Assembly: GCA_030623035.1 (NCBI GenBank)
Contig: JAUXFK010000094.1
Location: 1-10,109, forward strand
DNA from: Deltaproteobacteria bacterium
GTDB taxonomy: Bacteria > Desulfobacterota > UBA8473
DNA: 10,109 bases
Direction of reading: 5' to 3'
A program made the translations under genes and the position numbers. The notes below the pieces were generated by a model. The model worked only from the letters and a program-made list of their open reading frames with translations, made no database searches and was not told the origin of the DNA. Shown piece by piece: positions 1 through 6,040 of the stretch. How positions within the stretch are numbered: position 1 is the first letter of the stretch; every line of letters starts with the position of its first letter.

Positions 1-42
1 GGCTGAATTTAATAGCTGGATGCTGTTCTTTCTTTATGCTCT

Positions 43-82
43 CTTAGATGCGAGTTCTGCACGGGTTAAAATTTGATTGCCG
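43..82 (-). repeat. Diverged dispersed repeat, copy 1
   Basis: CTTAGATG (43-50), a 7-nt variable spacer, then a 25-nt block at 58-82 with the core GTTAAAATTTGA. The reverse complement of 9945-9987 has the same two blocks in the same order, with a 10-nt spacer and 21 of 25 matching positions in the long block. The two copies lie in opposite orientation near the two edges of the window, both outside genes. They look like remnants of a dispersed intergenic repeat or an element end; what element this would be is unknown to me. Confidence 0.5.
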
Positions 83-161
83 TTGAAGCTTGGCCAGTGC
101 TTTCTGTTTCATAAGGCTAAAATAATACGATCCTTTTTGTTTCCGAATGGACACCGGTTAG

Positions 162-201
162 AATCGTCAAATTTGTGACGATTAACATTCAAAATTTGAC
201 A
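162..201. promoter_or_regulatory. Inverted-repeat cluster, possible activator-binding site
   Basis: AATCGTCA (162-169) and TGACGATT (176-183) form a perfect 8-bp inverted repeat with a 6-nt spacer. The motif GTCAAATTT occurs at 166-174 on the plus strand and again at 192-200 on the minus strand. The cluster lies roughly 110-150 bp upstream of the sigma-54 promoter at 310-325, which is where enhancer-binding activators of sigma-54 usually bind. The activator role is inference; the repeats themselves are directly visible. Confidence 0.4.
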
Positions 202-309
202 GGACTGTACGATATTTTTCCCCTTCAAAAATCATCAAGTTGTCTTATGGCTTAGAGTTAATATCATTTCATCAAGCCTGTTCACCTTCCTTATATCAAA
301 ACAAACCTC

Positions 310-325
310 TGGCATGCTTTTTGCT
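310..325 (+). promoter_or_regulatory. Sigma-54 (RpoN) promoter for flhG-fliA
   Basis: The sequence TGGCATGCTTTTTGCT matches the -24/-12 consensus TGGCAC-N5-TTGCW. The invariant GG (311-312) and GC (323-324) have the required 12-nt offset. It points toward flhG, with a predicted start near 336 and a leader of about 130 nt. Sigma-54 control of flagellar regulators is common, for example in Vibrio, Pseudomonas and Desulfobacterota. A sigma-54 promoter needs an enhancer-binding activator, and the dyads at 162-201 are a candidate site. Confidence 0.75.
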
Positions 326-371
326 ACTCTTTATAAGAATTAACAGAACCATTTATGTCTAAATACCGGAT

Positions 372-398
372 TCAACATCCACTAAAATCTGCCGATGA
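372..398 (+). promoter_or_regulatory. Probable sigma-28 (FliA) promoter for flhG-fliA
   Basis: TCAA at 372-375, then exactly 15 nt, then GCCGATGA at 391-398. The FliA consensus core is TAAA-N15-GCCGATAA, so the -35 core matches 3 of 4 and the -10 matches 7 of 8. The predicted start is near 405, about 60 nt before the flhG start. It would make fliA autoregulated alongside the sigma-54 promoter 50 nt further upstream, as in enterobacterial fliA, which has both class 2 and class 3 promoters. Confidence 0.6.
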
Positions 399-412
399 AT
401 AAAGTTATTCAT
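395..412. promoter_or_regulatory. Palindrome at the predicted sigma-28 start site
   Basis: ATGAATAA-AG-TTATTCAT is a perfect 8-bp inverted repeat with a 2-bp spacer. It overlaps the end of the sigma-28 -10 box and the expected transcription start near 405. That position suits an operator bound by a dimeric repressor. The RNA hairpin it would form is AT-only apart from one G-C pair, so an RNA role is less likely. The binding protein is unknown. Confidence 0.4.
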
Positions 413-466
413 AGATGAGTTACCTAATAGTCTGAAAAGATGAAAAATCTGATATGAGGTCATCCA

Positions 467-1363
467 TTGTTAGGCAATACAAACACGTCAAGAGAAATGA
501 CAAATATTCCCAATGAAAAGATGAATAAGTCGCCAAAGGCAGATAGAATTAAAAAGAAAAACCCTCCCAGAATAATAGCAGTGACCAGTGGCAAAGGCGG
601 AGTAGGTAAAACCAGTATCGTTGCCAATCTGGCCTTTGCATTAACTCAAATAGGAAAATCAGTAATGATACTCGATGCAGACTTGGGGCTGGGAAATCTC
701 GATATTCTATTGGGCCTTACCCCAAAATTCAATTTAAACCACGTACTTACCGGAGAGAAGTGTGTCTCTGATATCACTGTTAAAGGACCGGGAATGATGC
801 AAATCATTCCAGCCAGTTCTGGCATACAAAGATTAGCAGAGTTAAGTAAAGAACAGAAGCTTCATTTTTTAACAGAACTTTCAGTTCTCGATCAGTGTAT
901 TGATGTTTTTCTTATAGATACTGCGGCGGGTATTTCATCTAATGTAATATACTTTAATGTTGCTGCTCAGGAAATTATGGTGGTTGCGACTCCTGAGCCT
1001 ACTTCTCTAACAGATTCATATGCATTAATGAAGGTACTTTCAAAAGAATATTCAGAAAAACGTTTCAATTTGCTTGTAAATTGTGCCCTCAATGCCAAGG
1101 ATGCCATGACAGCTTTTAAGAAGCTGAGTTTAGTCACGGAACGTTATTTGGATATATCCCTGGATTACCTTGGATATATATTGCTGGATGAAAATGTCCC
1201 TAAAGCAGTAAGACAGCAGATGGTGTTAGGAGAGGCATTTCCAAATTCTCATGCGAACAAGTGTTTTAATACGTTAGCCCAGAGGATATGTGAATTTCCG
1301 GTCTCAGGAGACAATAAAGGTAATATCCATTTTTTTTGGAAACATGTCCTTCAGTACGATTGA
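467..1363 (+). CDS. flhG: Flagellar number regulator FlhG (MinD/ParA-family ATPase)
   Basis: FlhG (YlxH/FleN) is a membrane-associated P-loop ATPase that sets flagellar number and placement, normally with the SRP-type GTPase FlhF. The deviant Walker A, SGKGGVGKTS, is at residues 41-50, the switch segment ILDADLGLGNLD at 69-80 and Walker B FLIDTAAGI near 148-156. The C-terminus (GNIHFFWKHVL) resembles the amphipathic tail of the family. The 298-residue length is normal. The start is a TTG preceded by GAGGT six nt upstream; an in-frame TGA at 455-457 rules out a longer form, and an ATG at 497 is the alternative. The lysine-rich N-terminus of about 35 residues lacks an evident DQAxxLR motif, the element through which characterised FlhG proteins activate FlhF. 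fliA starts 48 nt downstream, so the two are probably one operon, run from the promoters at 310-398. FlhG is far likelier than cell-division MinD because of this context. Confidence 0.9.
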   Translation: MLGNTNTSREMTNIPNEKMNKSPKADRIKKKNPPRIIAVTSGKGGVGKTSIVANLAFALTQIGKSVMILDADLGLGNLDILLGLTPKFNLNHVLTGEKCVSDITVKGPGMMQIIPASSGIQRLAELSKEQKLHFLTELSVLDQCIDVFLIDTAAGISSNVIYFNVAAQEIMVVATPEPTSLTDSYALMKVLSKEYSEKRFNLLVNCALNAKDAMTAFKKLSLVTERYLDISLDYLGYILLDENVPKAVRQQMVLGEAFPNSHANKCFNTLAQRICEFPVSGDNKGNIHFFWKHVLQYD

Positions 1364-1411
1364 TTCGCTGGCTCTTCAATGACTTTTAATTCAAAAACCT
1401 GATGTGATGTT

Positions 1412-2176
1412 ATGAAAAAATTTATAATGAGTGGCGCTTTAAAACAGTGGGAGGACGGCTCACGAAAGATTGATCCTTTATTAAGGGAACAACTGATACA
1501 GGAATGCGCCCCCTTGATAAAGTATATTGCAGGCCGAATTGCATTCCGTTTACCACCGAATATAGATATCGATGATCTTATAACTTCGGGGATAATTGGT
1601 CTGATCGATGCCATAGATAAGTTTGATCCCCAAAGGGGTGTTAAATTCAGGACATATGCAGAATTTAGAATTAGAGGGGCGATGTTAGATGAACTGAGAT
1701 CTTTAGATATGACGCCCAGATCAATTCGATATAATGCCCGTAAGTTGGAGGAGGCACACACAGAACTCGAACATAAGCTAGGCAGAGCACCATCGAATGA
1801 GGAGGTGGCTGAAAGGTTAGGTATGAAAGTCGAAAAAATCCATAAAATCATAAATCAGGCGAATGGCGTTAGCTTCATCAGTTTTGAGGAACTGGGATAT
1901 TCTTTCGAAGACGGGAAAGAGAGGGATATAGACACCCTTCTCAATGAATACTTACTGGACCCTTCTTTACGGTTAAGAATAAAAGAGATTAAAGAGACAG
2001 TTGCCGAAGTCATCAATGAATTGGACGAGAAACAGCGTTTAGTAATTACCCTTTATTATTATGAAGAGCTTACTATGAAAGAGGTCGGTATGGTTCTAGG
2101 CGTCACAGAATCAAGGGTGTCTCAACTCCATGGCCATGCCTTAAACCAATTAAGAAAGAAATTTAAGGCTCAATAA
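1412..2176 (+). CDS. fliA: RNA polymerase sigma-28 factor FliA (FliA/WhiG family)
   Basis: FliA directs RNA polymerase to late flagellar promoters (TAAA-N15-GCCGATAA) and is held inactive by FlgM until the hook is complete. This 254-residue protein has region 2 at about 28-100 (LIKYIAGRIAFRLPP, then GLIDAIDKFDPQRGVKFRTYA, and the -10 recognition stretch RIRGAMLDELRSLD), region 3 at about 105-190 (KLEEAHTELEHKLGR.PSNEEVAERLG) and region 4 at about 196-250, with the helix-turn-helix LTMKEVGMVLGVTESRVSQ. Region 1 is essentially absent, as expected for this class. The ATG at 1412 has a poor ribosome site; an ATG at 1427 (MSGAL...) is the alternative. It probably shares transcripts with flhG. Its likely targets inside this window are the promoters at 372-398 and 3153-3179. 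The gene downstream was once probably flgM, now displaced by an insertion-element remnant. Confidence 0.93.
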   Translation: MKKFIMSGALKQWEDGSRKIDPLLREQLIQECAPLIKYIAGRIAFRLPPNIDIDDLITSGIIGLIDAIDKFDPQRGVKFRTYAEFRIRGAMLDELRSLDMTPRSIRYNARKLEEAHTELEHKLGRAPSNEEVAERLGMKVEKIHKIINQANGVSFISFEELGYSFEDGKERDIDTLLNEYLLDPSLRLRIKEIKETVAEVINELDEKQRLVITLYYYEELTMKEVGMVLGVTESRVSQLHGHALNQLRKKFKAQ

Positions 2177-2281
2177 TAGTGAATAAAAATTACTTCCTTT
2201 CTTTTCTCTAAATATTTTCTTCCTTACATATCATTAGACCGTTAGACCGATAGTATCTCAATAAAACCCATAGTCTGTTTC

Positions 2282-3097
2282 TGAATTGTCAACACCAAAA
2301 AGACAAAAGGTCTAAGCAAGATTTTCATGCGGCTAACTTCGATTCTGTTTGACGATTTTTGTTTAGTCGGTTGAGTCGTGCCAACTTTTTTCTCTGGGCT
2401 CTGGCGGTTAGAATTTTTACATCCTCTCCAGAGTGTTTTTGTTCTGGAGTGACATAACCAATGCTGCCATGATAGCGTACAGTATTGTAAATACCTATAA
2501 ATTGATAAATAATTTCTTTGAGTTGATCAAAGCTAACATAATTTTTGTACTTAAGCTCATCATGCTTCAGTATGCGGAACCAGGATTCGATCCAGGCATT
2601 ATCCGCAGGGGTTTGATATCGGGCAAAAAGCTATTTTATGCCAAGGTCTTTGAAAAATTGTTTAGCGGTCTCCCTCGCCATCTGTACACCGTGATCTGAC
2701 AGTGCTGTTGGCATTTGAGAAGTCCCCACTACATCCAAGATCCCTTCATTGACCAATGCATTATCCCATGCTTTCTTCATGGATTCAACCCTGGCATTAA
2801 AACCCAAGTGCCATCCTACAATCTTACGGCTAAAAACATCTATGATGGCGAACACGTAAACAAACGTAGGGCCTAATGGAATGTATGTTAAATCCCAGCT
2901 CCATATCTGGTTAGGCACTTCAGGTTTTTCCTGTGGTGTCTTAGGCGTCCTTTGACGATTTTCCATCAAATGTTCTTGTTTCATGACCCGATAGAAACTG
3001 GAAGCGTCGGCTTCCACCTCACCGTTCTCCGAGGCGACTACGGCAAGTTGTCTATGGGAAAGGTCCAGGTACTTATTGTCTTTGGCTAACCCAAGTT
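2282..3097 (-). mobile_element. Truncated IS3-type insertion sequence remnant
   Basis: The body is a decayed IS3-type transposase gene on the minus strand. The downstream end is plausibly at 2282, where TGAATTGTCAACACC reads like a TG-starting terminal inverted repeat, but I find no matching left end: transposase similarity stops near 3095 and the sequence beyond is the flgM promoter region. No first orf (orfA) and no clear target-site duplication can be seen. The remnant sits between fliA and flgM. The 105 nt between fliA and 2282 hold only an 8-bp tandem repeat, TTAGACCG twice at 2234-2249. Confidence 0.65.
2325..3095 (-). pseudogene. IS3-family transposase (orfB, integrase core), broken
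   Basis: DDE transposase with an rve integrase core. Reading in one frame from 3095 gives LGLAKDNKYLDLSHRQLA, then SFYRVMKQEHLM, the core WSWDLTYIPLG with the first catalytic Asp, then LSDHGVQ with the second. An in-frame TAG at 2631-2633 follows DLGIK, after which the frame continues as FARYQTPADNAWIESWF with the catalytic Glu, then RILKHDEL and the family C-terminus YHGSIGYVTPEQ, ending at a TGA at 2325-2327. Thirty-five residues separate the second Asp from the Glu, the classic D35E spacing. The TAG is a single base from CAG, so it is most simply a nonsense mutation. The N-terminal helix-turn-helix part is missing: a stop at 3096-3098 marks the edge. The longest open part could start at a GTG at 3017 and encode 128 residues lacking the Glu, so it should be inactive. 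Confidence 0.85.
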
Positions 3098-3152
3098 ATA
3101 AAATTGCTATTTATGGATGGGTATCAACTAACTAAATATAACCAAAATTGCT

Positions 3153-3179
3153 TAAGTTATACTTGGTTTCTGCCGACAA
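3153..3179 (+). promoter_or_regulatory. Sigma-28 (FliA) promoter for flgM
   Basis: TAAGTTAT at 3153-3160, exactly 11 nt, then GCCGACAA at 3172-3179. The extended FliA consensus is TAAAGTTT-N11-GCCGATAA, so the spacing is exact, the -10 matches 7 of 8 and the -35 core is TAAG for TAAA. Transcription would begin near 3186, about 40 nt before the flgM ATG. It places flgM as a late flagellar gene driven by the sigma factor it inhibits. The broken IS end lies only about 55 bp upstream, so the promoter has survived intact. Confidence 0.8.
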
Positions 3180-3224
3180 CAGAATTAAAAGTATTTTCGA
3201 TATTTTTTACAATTGGATTGGGTG

Positions 3225-3530
3225 ATGAAGAACTTCGATAAAGAAAATATTATATACTTAGAAGACTATCTCCAAAATACCGATAAAAAACTTGGGCCTC
3301 AGGAGTACCCTCCTATAATAAAGACCCCTAAATGGAAAGAAAAGGCTCAGCTCTTTATCAAACCTGAGGATATACAAAAGGTAAGGAGTTTTTTGGATTA
3401 TGTCTCTGAAATTCGTATGGATAAAGTGATTCAAATCAAGCAGTCCATTGAAAATGAGACTTACTATATAGATGCAGAAAAGGTTGCAGGTAAGTTAGTG
3501 ATGGAATCTCTACTATATGAAGCCCTATAA
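3225..3530 (+). CDS. flgM: Anti-sigma-28 factor FlgM
   Basis: FlgM binds FliA and is exported through the finished hook-basal body, which frees FliA for late gene expression. The C-terminal third, RMDKVIQIKQSIENETYYID followed by AEKVAGKLVMESLL, is the recognisable FlgM sigma-binding segment: arginine, then an I..IK..IE helix, a Y.(I/V)D turn and a final amphipathic helix. The N-terminal two thirds is charged and low in hydrophobic residues, fitting a largely disordered protein. I chose the ATG at 3225 (101 residues); TTG at 3213 and GTG at 3222 are in-frame alternatives, and no strong ribosome site separates them. It has its own sigma-28 promoter 45 nt upstream. It converges on apgM, with 60 nt between the stop codons. 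The identity rests on the C-terminus plus the promoter and the neighbourhood of fliA. Confidence 0.85.
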   Translation: MKNFDKENIIYLEDYLQNTDKKLGPQEYPPIIKTPKWKEKAQLFIKPEDIQKVRSFLDYVSEIRMDKVIQIKQSIENETYYIDAEKVAGKLVMESLLYEAL

Positions 3531-3575
3531 GTTCCCCATTCGCAATTCTCCCAACTATAATACAACTTCAACATG

Positions 3576-3598
3576 AAAAACAGGCATCTACTATGCCC
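3576..3598 (-). terminator. Intrinsic terminator after apgM
   Basis: On the minus strand GGCAT-AGTAG-ATGCC forms a perfect 5-bp stem, with a G-U pair extending it, followed by TG and five Ts. The stem overlaps the apgM stop codon. It is a short hairpin, so termination may be partial. It would end the queD-folE2-apgM transcript before it runs into flgM. Confidence 0.5.
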
Positions 3599-4802
3599 CA
3601 AACTTTGAGAGACGACCCGCATTAGCAAGTGCAATTGTCATTAGGTTATAAGAAGGTTGTCTCCCTAAACCCCCTTGAATACAGCTTATCTCATCAAATC
3701 TTGTAACCTGATCAACTCGACAGAATTTAGAGTTTAATATTACTGGAAGAGGATGCCAGCTATGCCCGGCCAACCTGGCAGGTGTAGAATGGTCTCCGGT
3801 TACTACAAGTACATCAGGATTTAGTTCTGTTATTCGTGGTAAAAATTCATCCACTTCTTCTATCACCTTAACCTTGGCATCAAAATCCCCATCCTCACCT
3901 CTGGAATCTGTCTGCTTAATGTGAAGATAGAAGAAATCATAATTATTATACTGCTCTTTTAATGCCTTAAATTCATCTTCAATAGTTATTAAAGATGGGA
4001 TAACTGCCATTCCAAGCAATCGAGCTATCCCTTTATACATAGGATAAGTGGCTATAGCCAAGGACTTTAAGCCAAACCTCTTTTCCATAGAAGGGTAGAC
4101 TCTATGCTTGGCAAATCCTCTGAGTAAAATCATGTTGGCCTTCTTCTCATCCGCCAGGATTGATCTGGCCTGAGACAAAAAGTCTGAGACCAATTTTGCC
4201 GTTGTCTCAGATTCATGGTTTATGGCCTTGGGCTTGAGGGGGAATAATCCAACCTTTTGTGGATCTGTATCTTCTATATCTCCTTCTAAACCTTCACCTC
4301 TAAATGCCAATACTGCCCGATGTTCCTTCACAGGTTCAACAAAAAACTCTATATTGGGTTTAAGCTTGATATTGTCCCTCAGTTTTGCACATATCCTTTC
4401 GTTATCAGAGGTGGTTATCCGTCCGGCTCTCCTATCTATGATCCTTCCTTCTCTGTCTATGGTAGCAAAATTTATGCGAGCGACTACATCTTTGGATGTT
4501 AATGGGAAATCGATCCCTGAAGCTTCTAAAATCCCCCTTCCAATATTGCTTCCCAGGGGATCATATCCGAATAAAGAAAAATGGGAAGGGCCGCTTCCAG
4601 GGGTTATCCCCGGGTCAATTGGATCCAACAAACCACAGATAGATTTTTCTGCCAGTTTATCCATGTTTGGCTTATGGGCAACTTGCAGTTCGGTACCTTC
4701 TTTACCCTCCAATGAAAGTCCACCGACTCCATCTAGGATCAGATAAACTATCTTGGTATCATTCTTTATTATCAGTTTTTCCAGTAGGCCTTCCGGTAAC
4801 AT
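3591..4802 (-). CDS. apgM: 2,3-bisphosphoglycerate-independent phosphoglycerate mutase, archaeal type
   Basis: Cytoplasmic alkaline-phosphatase-superfamily enzyme that interconverts 3- and 2-phosphoglycerate in glycolysis and gluconeogenesis. The 403-residue length fits the ApgM family and is shorter than the GpmI type of about 510. The first metal-binding Asp is in YLILDGVGG (Asp24). The nucleophile is the Ser of ITPGSGPSH (Ser70), followed by SLFGYDPLG. HIKQTDSRGEDGDFDAK at 294-310 and TGDHSTPARLAGHSWHPLPV at 335-354 supply the remaining metal ligands. All key motifs are present. The ribosome site GAGGAG overlaps the folE2 stop codon, with 15 nt between the two genes, so it is the last gene of queD-folE2-apgM and probably translationally coupled. 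The link to pterin genes is not obviously functional. Some homologues are annotated as cofactor-independent mutases related to homoserine kinase, but the motif set here fits mutase. Confidence 0.93.
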   Translation of the reverse strand: MLPEGLLEKLIIKNDTKIVYLILDGVGGLSLEGKEGTELQVAHKPNMDKLAEKSICGLLDPIDPGITPGSGPSHFSLFGYDPLGSNIGRGILEASGIDFPLTSKDVVARINFATIDREGRIIDRRAGRITTSDNERICAKLRDNIKLKPNIEFFVEPVKEHRAVLAFRGEGLEGDIEDTDPQKVGLFPLKPKAINHESETTAKLVSDFLSQARSILADEKKANMILLRGFAKHRVYPSMEKRFGLKSLAIATYPMYKGIARLLGMAVIPSLITIEDEFKALKEQYNNYDFFYLHIKQTDSRGEDGDFDAKVKVIEEVDEFLPRITELNPDVLVVTGDHSTPARLAGHSWHPLPVILNSKFCRVDQVTRFDEISCIQGGLGRQPSYNLMTIALANAGRLSKFGA

Positions 4803-4817
4803 TTATTTCTCATCTCC

Positions 4818-5585
4818 TCAATTCTTCTTTTCTACAAAAGCATACGCACTATGATTGTGAATACTCTCAAAATTCTCCACTTCTACACTGAACCATGTGA
4901 TGTTTTGATCCGCATCTAATCTTTCAGCAATGTTTCTAACAACATCTTCAACAAACACAGGATTTGAATAAGCTTCTTCTGTAATGTATTTTTCATCAGA
5001 TCTTTTTAGAAGGGAATAGACCTCACTGCTGGCTGATTCTTCTATATGCCTGATGATGTTTTCAATCCAGACAAATTTTCTAAAACGCAACTTAACGGAT
5101 GCTTTACCTCTCTGACTATGAGCTCCACCTCGACTGATCTCTTTAGAGCATGGGCATAAGGTAGTGATAGGGACATTCACCTCTATATACATATCTCTCT
5201 CTTTCTCATGAGATGCACAAAACCTGCATGTGTATTCCATCAGGCTCTTTTCTTTGGAAACAGGGGCTTCTTTCTCTATAAAATACGGGAACTCCACCTC
5301 AAGATGAGCAGATTTGGCATCGAGTTTTTCTTTCATTTCGTCGAGGATGGTATAAAGTGTCTGGAGATTTATTCTTCCTCTGTATTCATTCAATATCTCT
5401 ATAAACCGGCTCATATGTGTGCCCTTGAAATGATGGGGAAGGTTAACATACATATTAATGGTCGCTACTGTCTGTTGAGTTTTGTTTTTACGATCTAAAA
5501 CGATTATAGGGTATTTTATGTTTTTAACACCGACTTTCTCAATCTCTATATTTCTATAGTCACTTTGATTCTGGATATCAATCAT
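4818..5585 (-). CDS. folE2: GTP cyclohydrolase I, type IB (FolE2)
   Basis: FolE2 converts GTP to 7,8-dihydroneopterin triphosphate, the first step for folate and for queuosine. It can use metals other than zinc, unlike the common FolE. At 255 residues it has family length. Visible signatures are HHFKGTHMSRF at 51-61, TLCPCSKEIS at 142-151 with the active-site Cys144, GAHSQRG with His156, SNPVFVEDVVRNIAERL at 207-223 with a conserved Glu, and FESIHNHSAYA at 239-249. The ATG start follows a purine-rich AAGGGAAGAAGAG stretch. It lies 27 nt after queD and 15 nt before apgM in one operon. QueD acts on the product of FolE2, so the pair is functionally coherent. Whether a second, zinc-dependent FolE exists elsewhere cannot be seen. 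Confidence 0.95.
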   Translation of the reverse strand: MIDIQNQSDYRNIEIEKVGVKNIKYPIIVLDRKNKTQQTVATINMYVNLPHHFKGTHMSRFIEILNEYRGRINLQTLYTILDEMKEKLDAKSAHLEVEFPYFIEKEAPVSKEKSLMEYTCRFCASHEKERDMYIEVNVPITTLCPCSKEISRGGAHSQRGKASVKLRFRKFVWIENIIRHIEESASSEVYSLLKRSDEKYITEEAYSNPVFVEDVVRNIAERLDADQNITWFSVEVENFESIHNHSAYAFVEKKN

Positions 5586-5612
5586 CTCTTCTTCCCTTGA
5601 AATATTCTTTAT

Positions 5613-5984
5613 TTACTCTTCATAATATGATGCACATGAACTCTCGGATTCCCAGATATCCACTTTATGTATCGAAACATTACCATCATTTAGCTCACTT
5701 TTTAACTGATAAAATATATATGCAGCAATATTCTCAGATGATGGATTTACCTCAGGAAAGTAAGGAATTTCATTTAGATTCTTGTGATCCAGTTCATTGA
5801 AAATAATCTGGGTCTTTTGTTTCAGGATATGGAAATCTATTGAAAGACCGATATTGTCCAGTTTTCTAGCCTTAGCATAGACATCAACCCTGAAGTTATG
5901 CCCATGGAGATTTTCACATTTTCCCCCATATCCCCTTAGACTATGGGCAGCTGAAAATACTGATTTAATCATTACTTCATACAC
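5613..5984 (-). CDS. queD: 6-carboxy-5,6,7,8-tetrahydropterin synthase QueD (PTPS family)
   Basis: QueD converts 7,8-dihydroneopterin triphosphate to 6-carboxytetrahydropterin, the second step of queuosine (preQ0) synthesis. The 123-residue protein has the zinc ligands His14 (FSAAHSL), His27 and His29 (LHGHNF), a Cys at position 23 of KCENLHGH as the catalytic cysteine, the Asp66-His67 pair in NELDHKNLN, the SSENIA segment at 82-87 and a Glu in IWES (Glu112) for pterin binding. The start is GTG at 5984, with GAGGG ten nt upstream; an in-frame TAA at 5991-5993 closes the frame above it. It is first in queD-folE2-apgM. About 180 nt of leader precede it, holding two interleaved inverted repeats. 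A pyruvoyl-type PTPS is less likely given the cysteine arrangement and the bacterial context. queE, queC and queF are not in the window. Confidence 0.92.
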   Translation of the reverse strand: MYEVMIKSVFSAAHSLRGYGGKCENLHGHNFRVDVYAKARKLDNIGLSIDFHILKQKTQIIFNELDHKNLNEIPYFPEVNPSSENIAAYIFYQLKSELNDGNVSIHKVDIWESESSCASYYEE

Positions 5985-6040
5985 GACGATTTATCCCTCT
6001 TTCCGTTATTAGTAGTAAACGCCCAAATCAAGTAGACACC

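Larger units (their letters stand above)
1..466. other. Non-coding leader region upstream of flhG
   Basis: I find no convincing gene on either strand here; reading frames are short and interrupted. In many flagellar clusters flhF lies immediately 5' of flhG, but no FlhF-like coding sequence is visible. What the stretch does hold is regulatory or repetitive: a short repeat at 43-82 shared with the right edge of the window, two GTCAAATTT motifs in inverted orientation at 162-201, a sigma-54 promoter at 310-325, a sigma-28-like promoter at 372-398 and a palindrome at 395-412. These are listed separately. Confidence 0.7.

Noticed and set aside
1351..1851. Long minus-strand open frame opposite flhG end and fliA
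   Set aside because: It is antisense to fliA, whose sigma-factor motifs are clear; the antisense product shows no recognisable domain.
2234..2249. 8-bp tandem repeat TTAGACCG as a target-site duplication of the IS
   Set aside because: Both copies lie side by side on the same side of the element, and IS3 elements normally give 3-5 bp duplications that flank both ends.
2433..2699. Plus-strand open frame of 88 codons within the IS remnant
   Set aside because: The opposite strand reads as the transposase C-terminus through the TAG; this frame is a by-product.
3735..3770. Minus-strand sigma-54-like site (TGGCAT) within apgM
   Set aside because: The GC at -12 is missing and the site lies inside a coding region.
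4222..4891. Several plus-strand frames opposite apgM and folE2
   Set aside because: They overlap well-supported enzymes on the minus strand, show no domain of their own and have compositions typical of antisense translation.
5985..6040. PreQ1 class I riboswitch next to queD
   Set aside because: I looked for the compact C-rich hairpin with an A-rich tail that pairs into its loop close to the start codon and did not find it; only the interleaved repeats further upstream stand out.
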